Assembly (NCBI GenBank): GCA_003154155.1
Contig: PMCM01000147.1
Coordinates: forward strand, 1-32,937
DNA from: Ignavibacteriota bacterium
GTDB lineage: Bacteria > Bacteroidota > Ignavibacteria > UBA10030 > UBA6906
DNA: 32,937 bases
Reading direction: 5' to 3'
Under the pieces are notes generated by a model that saw only the letters and a list, made by a program, of their open reading frames with translations, ran no database searches and was not told where the DNA came from. This document shows, in pieces, positions 26,223 through 32,937 of the stretch (positions are counted from its first letter, which is position 1; every line of letters starts with the position of its first letter). A program made the position numbers and the translations under genes.

Positions 26223-27362
26223 CTATTTCAACAGATTCCCTGCGATGACGAGCCGCATGATTTCGCTGGTCCCCTCGTAGATTTCCGTTATCTTCGCGTC
26301 CCGGTAGTACCGCTCCACCGGAAAATCCTCGATGTAACCGTAGCCGCCATGGATCTGGATCGCCTTGGACGCGCAGAACATGGCCGCTTCCGATGCTTTG
26401 AGCTTGGCCGTTGCGGCTTCCGCGGAATAGGGCAGTCCCCGGTCTTTCATCACCGAGGCCCTGTATGTCAGAAGCCATCCAGACTCATACTCCATCAACA
26501 TGTCGGCAAGCATCCATTGGATCGCCTGAAACTCGCCGATGGGATGATTGAACTGCTTGCGTTCCCGCGCATACGCTACGGCGTCTTCGAGGGATGCCCT
26601 GGCAATTCCAAGCGCCTGCGACGCGATGCCGAGACGGCCGCCGTCAAGCGTAGTCATGGCAACTTTGAATCCTTTATTCACTTCCCCCAGAACATTGTCA
26701 CGGGGAATGAGGCACTCATCAAAGAGGATTTCTGTTGTCGATGAGGCCCGTATCCCGAGTTTGTGCTCGATTTTGCCCACCTTGTACCCGGGTGTTCCTG
26801 ATTCCACAATAAAAGCCGTGATGCCCCTCGTCTTCGCGGGGGGATCTGTTGATGCAAACACGATGGCAATGTCCGCCTCTTTGCCGTTCGTGATGAACTG
26901 CTTTGACCCGTTCAGGAGCCACTTGTCTCCCACCAGCCGGGCGGTCGTCTTTGTTGCCCCGGCATCGGACCCGGCACCCGATTCCGTCAAGCAGAAACAC
27001 CCGATCTTCCTGCCCGAGCAGAGATCGGGCAGGTACGCGGCTTTCTGGGCGTCCGACCCGAAACGGTATATCGGGTCTGTTGCCAGTGAGGAGTGCGCGG
27101 AAATAATCACGCCTGTGGAGGCACAATACCTCGAGATTTCTTCAATGGCGATCATGTAGGAGACATAATCCATGCCTCCCCCCCCAAACTCGGCAGGATA
27201 TGCGATGCCCATCAATCCGAGATCTGCCGCCTGCCGGATGACTTCTGCGGGAAAACGGGAGGTTTTTTGAGCTTCATGGGCAACCGGCGAGATCTGGTCT
27301 TTCGCGAACTTCGCGACCAGCTCCTTCAACATCCGTTGCTCTTCAGTCAGGAGGTAGTCCAA
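26223..27362 (-). CDS. Short/branched-chain acyl-CoA dehydrogenase
   Basis: A 379-residue FAD flavoenzyme introducing a 2,3-double bond in acyl-CoA and passing electrons to electron-transfer flavoprotein. Marks are CFCLTESGAGSDAG, KQFITNG, KLGIRASSTTEILF, ARERKQFNHPIGEFQAIQ, QIHGGYGYIEDFPVERYYRD, and catalytic Glu363 in IYEGTSEI. I chose TTG 27362 as start: AAGGAG lies eight bases upstream, and the resulting N terminus (MDYLLTEEQ) matches the usual family start. GTG 27389 would add nine residues and has its purine run only one base away. It sits directly before icmF. Together they would handle butyryl/isobutyryl-CoA from valine or fatty acid catabolism. Confidence 0.93.
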   Translation of the reverse strand: MDYLLTEEQRMLKELVAKFAKDQISPVAHEAQKTSRFPAEVIRQAADLGLMGIAYPAEFGGGGMDYVSYMIAIEEISRYCASTGVIISAHSSLATDPIYRFGSDAQKAAYLPDLCSGRKIGCFCLTESGAGSDAGATKTTARLVGDKWLLNGSKQFITNGKEADIAIVFASTDPPAKTRGITAFIVESGTPGYKVGKIEHKLGIRASSTTEILFDECLIPRDNVLGEVNKGFKVAMTTLDGGRLGIASQALGIARASLEDAVAYARERKQFNHPIGEFQAIQWMLADMLMEYESGWLLTYRASVMKDRGLPYSAEAATAKLKASEAAMFCASKAIQIHGGYGYIEDFPVERYYRDAKITEIYEGTSEIMRLVIAGNLLK

Positions 27363-27950
27363 CGCAGGAACTCCTTTCTTTTCGGACACTCCCCTGCAGC
27401 TTCAGTGCCGGCAGGCCACAGGGGCATGTCTTTGGTGTGAAAACCTTTGAATGATGTAAACCGTTCCCGGCCTGGGCGCGCCGCTCCTCGTCGACAAGAG
27501 GATACTCGGCGATGTGCCCCGCGGTCGGATATTGTGACGGATGGGGGCTGAGGGGCGCGCAGATGCGTTTTCCACATTGCGTACGTCCGCACCGGGAACC
27601 CCGGAGAGTAGATCACTGTTTAACCACATATGGAATACAGCCGGGAACATCGGCCTTCCCAAAGGGCAAACGGGTTCCATCATCAACCCGCATGCTACGC
27701 CCTTGCTCAGGCTACCCCGTCGCGGCACACTTTGCACTTCCATTGTCCTGCATCGTTTTCTGTTCTTTCCCACCACCGGCGACGCCGGCATTTCGGGAGC
27801 AACTTCCGGCTCCATTGATACCGCTTTATCAATCTACCATTATCGTGTGGTGCCGGTCCGACAGGCAGTCCACTCGGTCACTACGCAACACTCTCACGGG
27901 CGACTCGCTCCATGTATACTCGCGATTCACCACCAGAACGGAGAAGAGAC
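27363..27950. other. Divergent intergenic region between acyl-CoA dehydrogenase and b561-like gene
   Basis: A gap of 588 bases between divergent genes. Open frames here on both strands have no recognisable family, skewed compositions and no good ribosome sites, so I do not call a gene. I looked for a cobalamin riboswitch that might control icmF and found no convincing B12 box. A promoter candidate for the rightward operon lies at 27815-27843. Confidence 0.5.
27815..27843 (+). promoter_or_regulatory. Sigma70-like promoter candidate for the b561-like/YceI operon
   Basis: TTGATA at 27815-27820 (5/6 match to -35) and CATTAT at 27838-27843 (4/6 match to -10) are separated by 17 bases. Transcription would start about 100 bases before the b561-like gene. 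Confidence 0.35.
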
Positions 27951-28787
27951 ATGACTATCCATCGCATCGTGTTGTCGCTGGGTTTGGGTTTTGCCGGAGT
28001 CCTGTGCGCGTTCTCCGGGGAAGAGAATGTCACACGTGCAGCGACGCCGGCCCTCAGTGTCGGAAGTTCCGGAGACGCTGCCGCGCCCGACATCTGCGTC
28101 CGATTCGGGTCGTTGCTTGGGACTTCTCTCGTGCCGGGCTTTGCATGGCCCGGGGAATTGGACACCTCCGGCAGAGATTCGGTGCTCGCCGCCAATGGAG
28201 TGGATGAGCTTCCGACGCTAAGCCTCGCCCAGGACAGCATACCTTCTGCTCCGCCCCGCCCCAGGCTCCTCCCCGTGAATATAAGTTTTTTCGAGCGGGC
28301 AATGTGGGGTGAATCCGGCTTTTTCCGGAGCACGGGGATCGCGTCACCGCTGACACCCGAAGTCCGCAAAAGTGAGCTCTCTGTTCGCCGCACAATGCTC
28401 ACCATGCATCAGATCGGCGGTTTTGTCACCCTCGCCCTGATGGGCACCACGGTGTATTACGGACAGCGCTACCTTGACCGGGCAGACCGTACCGACCGCA
28501 ACATGCATCAGACCTTCGTCGCGGCAACGATTGCGAGTTATGCGGCGACCGGATTGCTGGCCATCTTGTCTCCCCCACCGGTCATCCGCAGAGACGAGAT
28601 AAGCACGACCACCATTCACAAGACACTCGCATGGCTGCACGTCGCAGGAATGATCATCACGCCGATACTCGGCGCGAGCATCAACAGGCGGGGAGGCTCA
28701 TTTAACTCGCAGGCGCATTTCCATCAGGTGTCAGCGTACATCACGACGGCGGTGTTCGCGGCGTCGATGATCATCATCACTTTCTGA
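27951..28787 (+). CDS. Four-helix histidine-rich membrane protein, cytochrome b561-like
   Basis: A 278-residue protein. Residues 1-20 look like a signal or anchor sequence. About 25-140 is a low-complexity periplasmic-looking stretch with no recognised domain. Four membrane helices follow at about 150-170, 186-208, 222-242 and 258-278. Histidines sit at or near the start of each helix (H153, H186, H223, H230, H256, H258), the pattern expected for transmembrane heme ligation in b561-type cytochromes. ATG 27951 is preceded by a GAGAAGAG-type site. An upstream in-frame ATG at 27912 would add 13 charged residues before the signal. The YceI-like gene starts 13 bases after the stop. Heme binding is inferred, not shown. 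Confidence 0.8.
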   Translation: MTIHRIVLSLGLGFAGVLCAFSGEENVTRAATPALSVGSSGDAAAPDICVRFGSLLGTSLVPGFAWPGELDTSGRDSVLAANGVDELPTLSLAQDSIPSAPPRPRLLPVNISFFERAMWGESGFFRSTGIASPLTPEVRKSELSVRRTMLTMHQIGGFVTLALMGTTVYYGQRYLDRADRTDRNMHQTFVAATIASYAATGLLAILSPPPVIRRDEISTTTIHKTLAWLHVAGMIITPILGASINRRGGSFNSQAHFHQVSAYITTAVFAASMIIITF

Positions 28788-28800
28788 GGAGGAGTCCGCG

Positions 28801-29352
28801 ATGACAACGAAGTATGTGACAATGATGTTCGTGCTCATCTTTCTGCGCAATGCGGGTGAAGCACAGGTCCGGGATTTTGTCTGCAACCGGGATGAATCCT
28901 CGATGGAGTACCATCTTGTGCACCCCCTTCACAAAGTCGAAGCCACGAGCCATGCGGTGGAGTATGCGCTCCAGGCCGATCCCGCCACACACCAAATTGC
29001 GCGAGTGAACGGGCACGTTGATGTGACGACGTTCGACAGCGGCAACTCCAATCGCGATTCCCATGCCATGGAGGTCATTGATGCCATCAGCTTTCCCGAG
29101 GCAAAGTTCACCAGCACATCCATTGCCTCCCGCGGTGACAGCATCGTTGTAAACGGAACATTGACGTTTCATGGCATCACTAAAGATATTGTCGCCCTTG
29201 CCAAACCGCAATGGGGTGAGCATCGTCTCTCCGTGCAGGGTGCTTTCGCGGTCTCGCTGACCGAATTCGGTATCGACCGGCCGAGCCTGCTCATGATCCC
29301 TGTTGAGGACCGGTTGAGCTTCATGTTTACCGCGGTTTTTGCCTGGAATTGA
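28801..29352 (+). CDS. Secreted YceI-like lipocalin-fold protein
   Basis: A 183-residue periplasmic protein. A signal peptide ends around residue 21 (NAGEAQ). The mature part resembles the YceI family, a beta-barrel that binds isoprenoid or quinone-like lipids: SSMEYHLVHPLHKVEATS, DVTTFDSGNSNRDSHAMEV, FPEAKFTSTSI and VNGTLTFHGITKDI. The size fits the family. GGAGGAG precedes the ATG at proper spacing, and the gene follows the b561-like gene by 13 bases, so they form an operon. E. coli yceI is likewise paired with a cytochrome b561 gene (yceJ), which supports both calls. Confidence 0.88.
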   Translation: MTTKYVTMMFVLIFLRNAGEAQVRDFVCNRDESSMEYHLVHPLHKVEATSHAVEYALQADPATHQIARVNGHVDVTTFDSGNSNRDSHAMEVIDAISFPEAKFTSTSIASRGDSIVVNGTLTFHGITKDIVALAKPQWGEHRLSVQGAFAVSLTEFGIDRPSLLMIPVEDRLSFMFTAVFAWN

Positions 29353-29726
29353 ACGGATCCGCAGAAAATGCACCCGATTGTGGTGCCGATCGTTAAACGA
29401 TTCCCCCTCTCCAGCGTCTAACTAGTGCCCCGTAACCGAGATGTTCACACAGATTGCGGGGCATCTCGCCTGCGGCGGGACTCATGCCCGCTATAGAAGA
29501 CAGCCGTTAATGGACAATTCTGGCATTGTCCCGCGGTGCTCCATCTGTGGAACGGCACGGGTGGGTGTAAAAAGAGGGAGAAGAATTGAACGACGCGGAG
29601 AAAATTCGTTAATTACAGGGTTCTTGAATACCTTTCGGATTTCAGCAGTCGGTCTCCCCGGAATTTTCCCGCAGACGGTGCCACGGGCTGGAATACCACC
29701 ATGATTTCTATTTTCAGGATTCGCTC
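29353..29726. other. Intergenic region with overlapping inverted repeats
   Basis: A gap of 374 bases between the YceI-like gene and the efflux operon. It contains two overlapping inverted repeats. TGCCCCG 29426-29432 pairs with CGGGGCA 29457-29463, and CGAGATG 29437-29443 pairs with CATCTCG 29462-29468. A further GCGGG/CCCGC pair follows up to about 29490. The first two share bases and cannot form at once. An 87-codon open frame from 29441 lies across this structure and has no recognisable family, so I do not call it. The efflux promoter must lie in the more AT-rich right half. Confidence 0.5.
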
Positions 29727-31244
29727 ATGAAGAAGAAAGTCGTCATCTCGTCAGTTATCGTCCTGGTCCTTGCACTGAGCGGCTACTTTGTACTCGCCGG
29801 CAGCAGGTCCAAGAAATACGAATTCCGGTTCGATAAGGCCGCTATGGGAGATCTGACCGTTTACGTCACGGCCACGGGAACCATTAACCCGGTGACGTCG
29901 GTCGACGTCGGCACACAGGTTTCCGGCATCGTCGCCAAACTCTATGCCGATTTCAACTCTGTCGTCAAACAGGGACAGATCATTGCGCAAATCGATTCGA
30001 CCTTCCTGGTCCAGGCGGTGAAGGATGCCGAAGCCAATTACGATCGTGCCAAGGCGCAGTACGAGGACAGCCAACGCAACTTTGCACGAACCAAGACGTT
30101 GCTCGATCGCGGGCTCGAGTCACAGGTGAACTACGACGCGTCGCTGACCACGTACCAAAGCAATGCCGCATCCCTGAAGTCGGCCCAGGCCTCGATCGAT
30201 CGGGCCAAGATCAATCTTGCGTATGCCACCATTTATGCCCCTATCAGCGGGGTCGTCGTCAATCGCGCGGTCAGCATCGGACAGACGGTCGCCGCGAGCT
30301 TCTCCTCGCCGACGCTGTACACGATCGCCAACAACCTCAGCCAGATGCAGGTACTGACGACCGTGGATGAATCGGACATCGGCCGTATCAGCATCGGGCA
30401 GGAGGCGTCGTTCACCGTTGATGCGTACCAGGAGGAGACGTTCAAGGGAACTGTGGCGCAGATCCGGCTCGCACCGGTGACCATTCAGAACGTTGTGAAC
30501 TACACCGTGGTCATCGCCGTCAACAACGACCAGCTGAAATTGATGCCGGGGATGACCGCGAATGTCAAGATTCTTGTCGCGAGCGCGCAGAATGTGCTGA
30601 AGATCTCCAACATGGCGCTGCGATTCCAGCCGCCGGCAGACATCGTCGACACGGCGAAGGCGAACGCCATGCGCGGTACCATGGGCGGCCGAAGCGGCGA
30701 TGGCGGCATGCTCGCAGCAAACGGCTCCGACACCACACATGGTTCCGGCGACGGCGCCCCGGCAACGGACGCGCGCAGGGACCGGTTCCGTGCTCTCCGC
30801 GATTCCATTCAGGCCGCTCACGGCGGCAACCTGAGCGATGAGGACATGCGGACCGAAATGCGCAAGGTGCTGGGGGATCTCTTCCGGGGCGGACGCCCGC
30901 AGGAGCCTCAGAAGCCATCCGCTGTCACTGTAAAACCAACACACACTCAATTCGGGATCGACCTTCGCTTCCCCGAATACCAGAAGAGCGCCTATGTCCC
31001 CGCACATCTGACCGGCCGTGGTCGCGTCTGGATCCTCAATGCAAACGGAAAGCTGGAACCCGTGTTTGTGAGAACCGGCATTACGGACGGCAAAACTACG
31101 GAAGTTGTGAGCCCCACACTGAAGGCGGGCGACCAGCTCGTTCTTGGAGCGACGAATAACGGTGAAGCACAGGCTGACCAGGCCCGAAGCCCGTTCACCC
31201 CGCAGGGCGGCCAGCAGCGTCCGGGAGGAGGTGGGTTCAGATGA
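29727..31244 (+). CDS. MacA-like periplasmic adaptor (membrane fusion protein)
   Basis: A 505-residue adaptor that links an inner-membrane ABC pump to an outer-membrane channel. An N-terminal anchor helix lies at about 5-24. The barrel-sandwich half-motif VGTQVSGIVAKLYADFNSVVKQGQIIAQID is at about 61-90, the alpha-hairpin at about 93-165, the second half-motif (YAPISGVVVNRAVSIGQTV) at about 170-188, and the beta-barrel up to about 300. Unlike standard MacA, a hydrophilic Gly/Asp/Arg-rich insert spans about 303-425 before the membrane-proximal domain (VWILNANGKLEPVFVRTG). The tail is Gly/Gln/Pro-rich. AGGA precedes the ATG. The ATPase gene overlaps its stop by ATGA. Confidence 0.92.
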   Translation: MKKKVVISSVIVLVLALSGYFVLAGSRSKKYEFRFDKAAMGDLTVYVTATGTINPVTSVDVGTQVSGIVAKLYADFNSVVKQGQIIAQIDSTFLVQAVKDAEANYDRAKAQYEDSQRNFARTKTLLDRGLESQVNYDASLTTYQSNAASLKSAQASIDRAKINLAYATIYAPISGVVVNRAVSIGQTVAASFSSPTLYTIANNLSQMQVLTTVDESDIGRISIGQEASFTVDAYQEETFKGTVAQIRLAPVTIQNVVNYTVVIAVNNDQLKLMPGMTANVKILVASAQNVLKISNMALRFQPPADIVDTAKANAMRGTMGGRSGDGGMLAANGSDTTHGSGDGAPATDARRDRFRALRDSIQAAHGGNLSDEDMRTEMRKVLGDLFRGGRPQEPQKPSAVTVKPTHTQFGIDLRFPEYQKSAYVPAHLTGRGRVWILNANGKLEPVFVRTGITDGKTTEVVSPTLKAGDQLVLGATNNGEAQADQARSPFTPQGGQQRPGGGGFR

Positions 31245-32035
31245 CAGGCGGTAACGGGAACGGCGTCACGCCACCATCGTCGGACGACGGTCATTTGATC
31301 CGGATCGAGCACCTGACCAAGAATTACCAGCTCGGTGACATGCAGGTGCACGCTCTTCGGGGCGTATCGCTGACCATTGACAAAGGCGAATTTGTCGCCA
31401 TCATGGGCGCCTCCGGCTCAGGCAAGTCGACGTTCATGAACATCCTGGGATGCCTCGACAAACCCACAAAGGGAACGTACACTCTGCAGGATATCGATGT
31501 CGGCCGGTTGTCCAGAGATGAACTCGCCCAGATCCGCAACCAGAAGATCGGGTTCGTGTTTCAGGGCTTCAACCTTCTCTCGCGCACGTCGGCTATTGAA
31601 AACGTCGAGCTGCCGCTGCTCTACGGCTCCACGACGCAGAAGGACCGCCACCAGAGGGCGATCCGTGCGCTGGAAATCGTCGGCCTCGCTGACCGGGTGC
31701 ATCACTATCCCAACCAGCTCTCCGGCGGTCAGCAGCAGCGCGTTGCTATCGCCCGGGCCCTCGTGAACGACCCCAGTATCCTGCTGGCGGATGAGCCGAC
31801 AGGAAACCTCGACAGCAGAACCAGTGTCGAGGTGATGGAAGTATTCCAGCATCTGAATCAACAGGGTATTACGATACTGATTGTCACCCACGAGCCCGAT
31901 ATCGCAAATTTCGCCAAACGACAGATCGTCTTCCGGGACGGCAAAATCCGAACCGATCGGATCATTGCCGCGCCGCAGGACGCCTCGAAGGTGCTTCAGG
32001 AGATGCCTGTGATCGATGACGAGGTGGAAGCATGA
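31241..32035 (+). CDS. ABC transporter ATPase, MacB/LolD type
   Basis: A 264-residue nucleotide-binding protein. Walker A is GASGSGKST at 56-64, the Q-loop is in FVFQGFNLLSR, the signature is LSGGQQQRVAIARAL, Walker B is ILLADEPTGNLD, and the switch His is in LIVTHEPDIA. The GCLDKPTKG and DEPTGNLD segments are characteristic of the MacB/LolD/FtsE group. Both ends overlap neighbours by ATGA, and a strong GGAGGAGG-type site lies inside the end of the adaptor gene. In E. coli the ATPase and permease of MacB are one protein. Here they are separate, as in many related systems. Confidence 0.95.
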   Translation: MTGGNGNGVTPPSSDDGHLIRIEHLTKNYQLGDMQVHALRGVSLTIDKGEFVAIMGASGSGKSTFMNILGCLDKPTKGTYTLQDIDVGRLSRDELAQIRNQKIGFVFQGFNLLSRTSAIENVELPLLYGSTTQKDRHQRAIRALEIVGLADRVHHYPNQLSGGQQQRVAIARALVNDPSILLADEPTGNLDSRTSVEVMEVFQHLNQQGITILIVTHEPDIANFAKRQIVFRDGKIRTDRIIAAPQDASKVLQEMPVIDDEVEA

Positions 32036-32937
32036 AACTGATGAATATTCTGCTCTCCGCGTTCCGTGCCCTGCAGCGCAACAAGATGCGATCGTTCCTC
32101 ACCATGCTGGGCATCATTATCGGTGTCGCCGCCGTTATTGCCATGCTCGCCATCGGCCAGGGAGCACAGTTCTCCGTCGAACAACAGATCAACGCCCTCG
32201 GCACCAACGTCCTGATCATCCTGCCCGGCGCTCAACAGAGCGGCGGCGTCCATTTCGGCGCAGGATCGGTCACAACGTTGACGGACGACGACGCTCAGGC
32301 AATGCTGCACGAATGCCCTTCCGTCGCCCTTGTGTCGCCCGGCACCCGGGCAGGCGGACAGGTGATCGCCGGTAACCTGAATTGGGCCACCGGCATCGAA
32401 GGAACCGGCGCAGATTATCTCGAGATCAGGAAATGGACTGTTGAATACGGTGATTTCTATACAGACCAGGACATCAAAGCGGCAACCAAAGTGTGCGTCC
32501 TTGGCAGGACCGTTTCCGATAATCTGTTCCCCGACCAGAGCGCAGTGGGGCAAAGCGTCCGTATTCGCAACGTCCCGTTCAAAGTCACGGGTGTTCTCTC
32601 CAAAAAGGGGCAGAACGCGATGGGACAAGACCAGGACGACGTGATCCTCGCCCCGTACACCACCGTCGCCCGCCGGCTCACATGGTTTCCCTATCTCCGG
32701 CAGGTGCTTGTGTCCGCGACCACTCCCGCGAGCATCCCGACGGCGCAGAAACAGATCACCGATCTGCTGCGTATGCGTCACAAACTCGTGACCAACGACG
32801 CCGATGATTTCACCATCAGAAATCAGGCTGATCTGGCAACAGCGGCCACGGCAACGACAGACATTCTGACCATCCTCCTTGCCAGCATCGCATCCGTCTC
32901 TTTGTTGGTCGGCGGGATCGGCATTATGAACATCATG
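32032..32937 (+). CDS. ABC permease, MacB/FtsX family (3' end beyond window)
   Basis: The first 302 codons of an inner-membrane permease. A cytoplasmic N terminus with FRALQRNKMRSFLTMLGIIIG leads into the first helix at about 20-42. The periplasmic MacB_PCD domain follows (about 50-280), and the second helix begins at about 284 (LLASIASVSLLVGGIGIMNIM), where the window ends. The sequence is typical of MacB C-terminal halves. It overlaps the ATPase stop by ATGA. Together with the adaptor it should form a tripartite efflux pump or lipoprotein/peptide exporter. No outer-membrane TolC-like gene is in view. Confidence 0.93.
   Translation, partial: MKLMNILLSAFRALQRNKMRSFLTMLGIIIGVAAVIAMLAIGQGAQFSVEQQINALGTNVLIILPGAQQSGGVHFGAGSVTTLTDDDAQAMLHECPSVALVSPGTRAGGQVIAGNLNWATGIEGTGADYLEIRKWTVEYGDFYTDQDIKAATKVCVLGRTVSDNLFPDQSAVGQSVRIRNVPFKVTGVLSKKGQNAMGQDQDDVILAPYTTVARRLTWFPYLRQVLVSATTPASIPTAQKQITDLLRMRHKLVTNDADDFTIRNQADLATAATATTDILTILLASIASVSLLVGGIGIMNIM

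Noticed and set aside
24558-26744. Plus-strand open frame of 728 codons
   Set aside because: Antisense to icmF and the acyl-CoA dehydrogenase. It is a codon-bias shadow of GC-rich genes with no recognisable domain.
27363-27500. Possible cobalamin riboswitch controlling the icmF operon
   Set aside because: Some GC-rich purine runs and a GGTGTGAAAACC-like string are present, but on the wrong strand for icmF, and no B12 box or full core could be traced.
27541-27954. Plus-strand open frame of 137 codons between the dehydrogenase and the b561-like gene
   Set aside because: No ribosome site, no family resemblance, and it overlaps a candidate promoter. An overlapping frame of the same length on the other strand is equally unconvincing.
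29441-29704. 87-codon open frame upstream of the efflux operon
   Set aside because: Lies over inverted repeats, has no ribosome site and no recognisable domain.

Overview
The window reads as a chromosomal stretch from a diderm bacterium of moderately high GC, most likely in the Bacteroidota/Ignavibacteriota/Chlorobiota neighbourhood. This placement is an inference. It rests on a giant hybrid histidine kinase with a two-component-regulator propeller, a fused IcmF-type mutase, OmpA and MacA-type envelope proteins, and the absence of anything plasmid- or phage-like. No rRNA, tRNA, CRISPR array, insertion sequence or integrase was recognised.

Layout. (1) 1-4223, minus: a very large hybrid sensor kinase (signal peptide, beta-propeller, Y_Y_Y, one membrane helix, PAS, HisKA, HATPase, REC, REC) that runs off the left edge. 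(2) 4224-4766: a relatively AT-rich divergent intergenic region. (3) 4767-9786, plus: a compact five-gene operon with a soluble coiled-coil protein, a two-helix membrane protein with a PspA-like coiled coil, a membrane-anchored substrate-binding protein fused to an OmpA peptidoglycan-binding domain, a permease and an ATPase. A strong terminator at 9805-9838 closes it. (4) 10074-19483, plus: a seven-gene operon with a glycyl radical enzyme (GRE) activase, an unusual GRE, a UroD-superfamily protein, a sugar-type ABC importer (lipoprotein and two permeases, no ATPase) and a PfkB kinase-HAD phosphatase fusion. (5) 19551-22652, minus: a class I/II aminotransferase, a 55-residue zinc-ribbon protein and release factor 3 (prfC). 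(6) 22953-27362, minus: an acyl-CoA dehydrogenase and IcmF, a coherent branched-chain/short-chain acyl-CoA pair. (7) 27951-29352, plus: a four-helix, histidine-rich cytochrome b561-like membrane protein and a YceI-like protein. (8) 29727-32937, plus: a MacA-like adaptor, a MacB/LolD-type ATPase and a MacB/FtsX-type permease cut by the right edge.

How the genes work together. Two regions look like undescribed systems. The operon at 4767-9786 couples a nitrate/sulfonate/taurine-type ABC importer to peptidoglycan through the SBP-OmpA chimera and adds two coiled-coil partners, one with PspA/ESCRT-III-like form. It looks more like an envelope-sensing or envelope-maintenance machine than a simple nutrient importer. 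The operon at 10074-19483 looks like an anaerobic catabolic or salvage pathway. A carbohydrate-like substrate would be imported, phosphorylated and dephosphorylated by the kinase-phosphatase fusion, and processed by a GRE whose active-site loop reads CHWC and lacks the Cys-x-Glu of GRE dehydratases. The substrate of neither system can be read from sequence alone.
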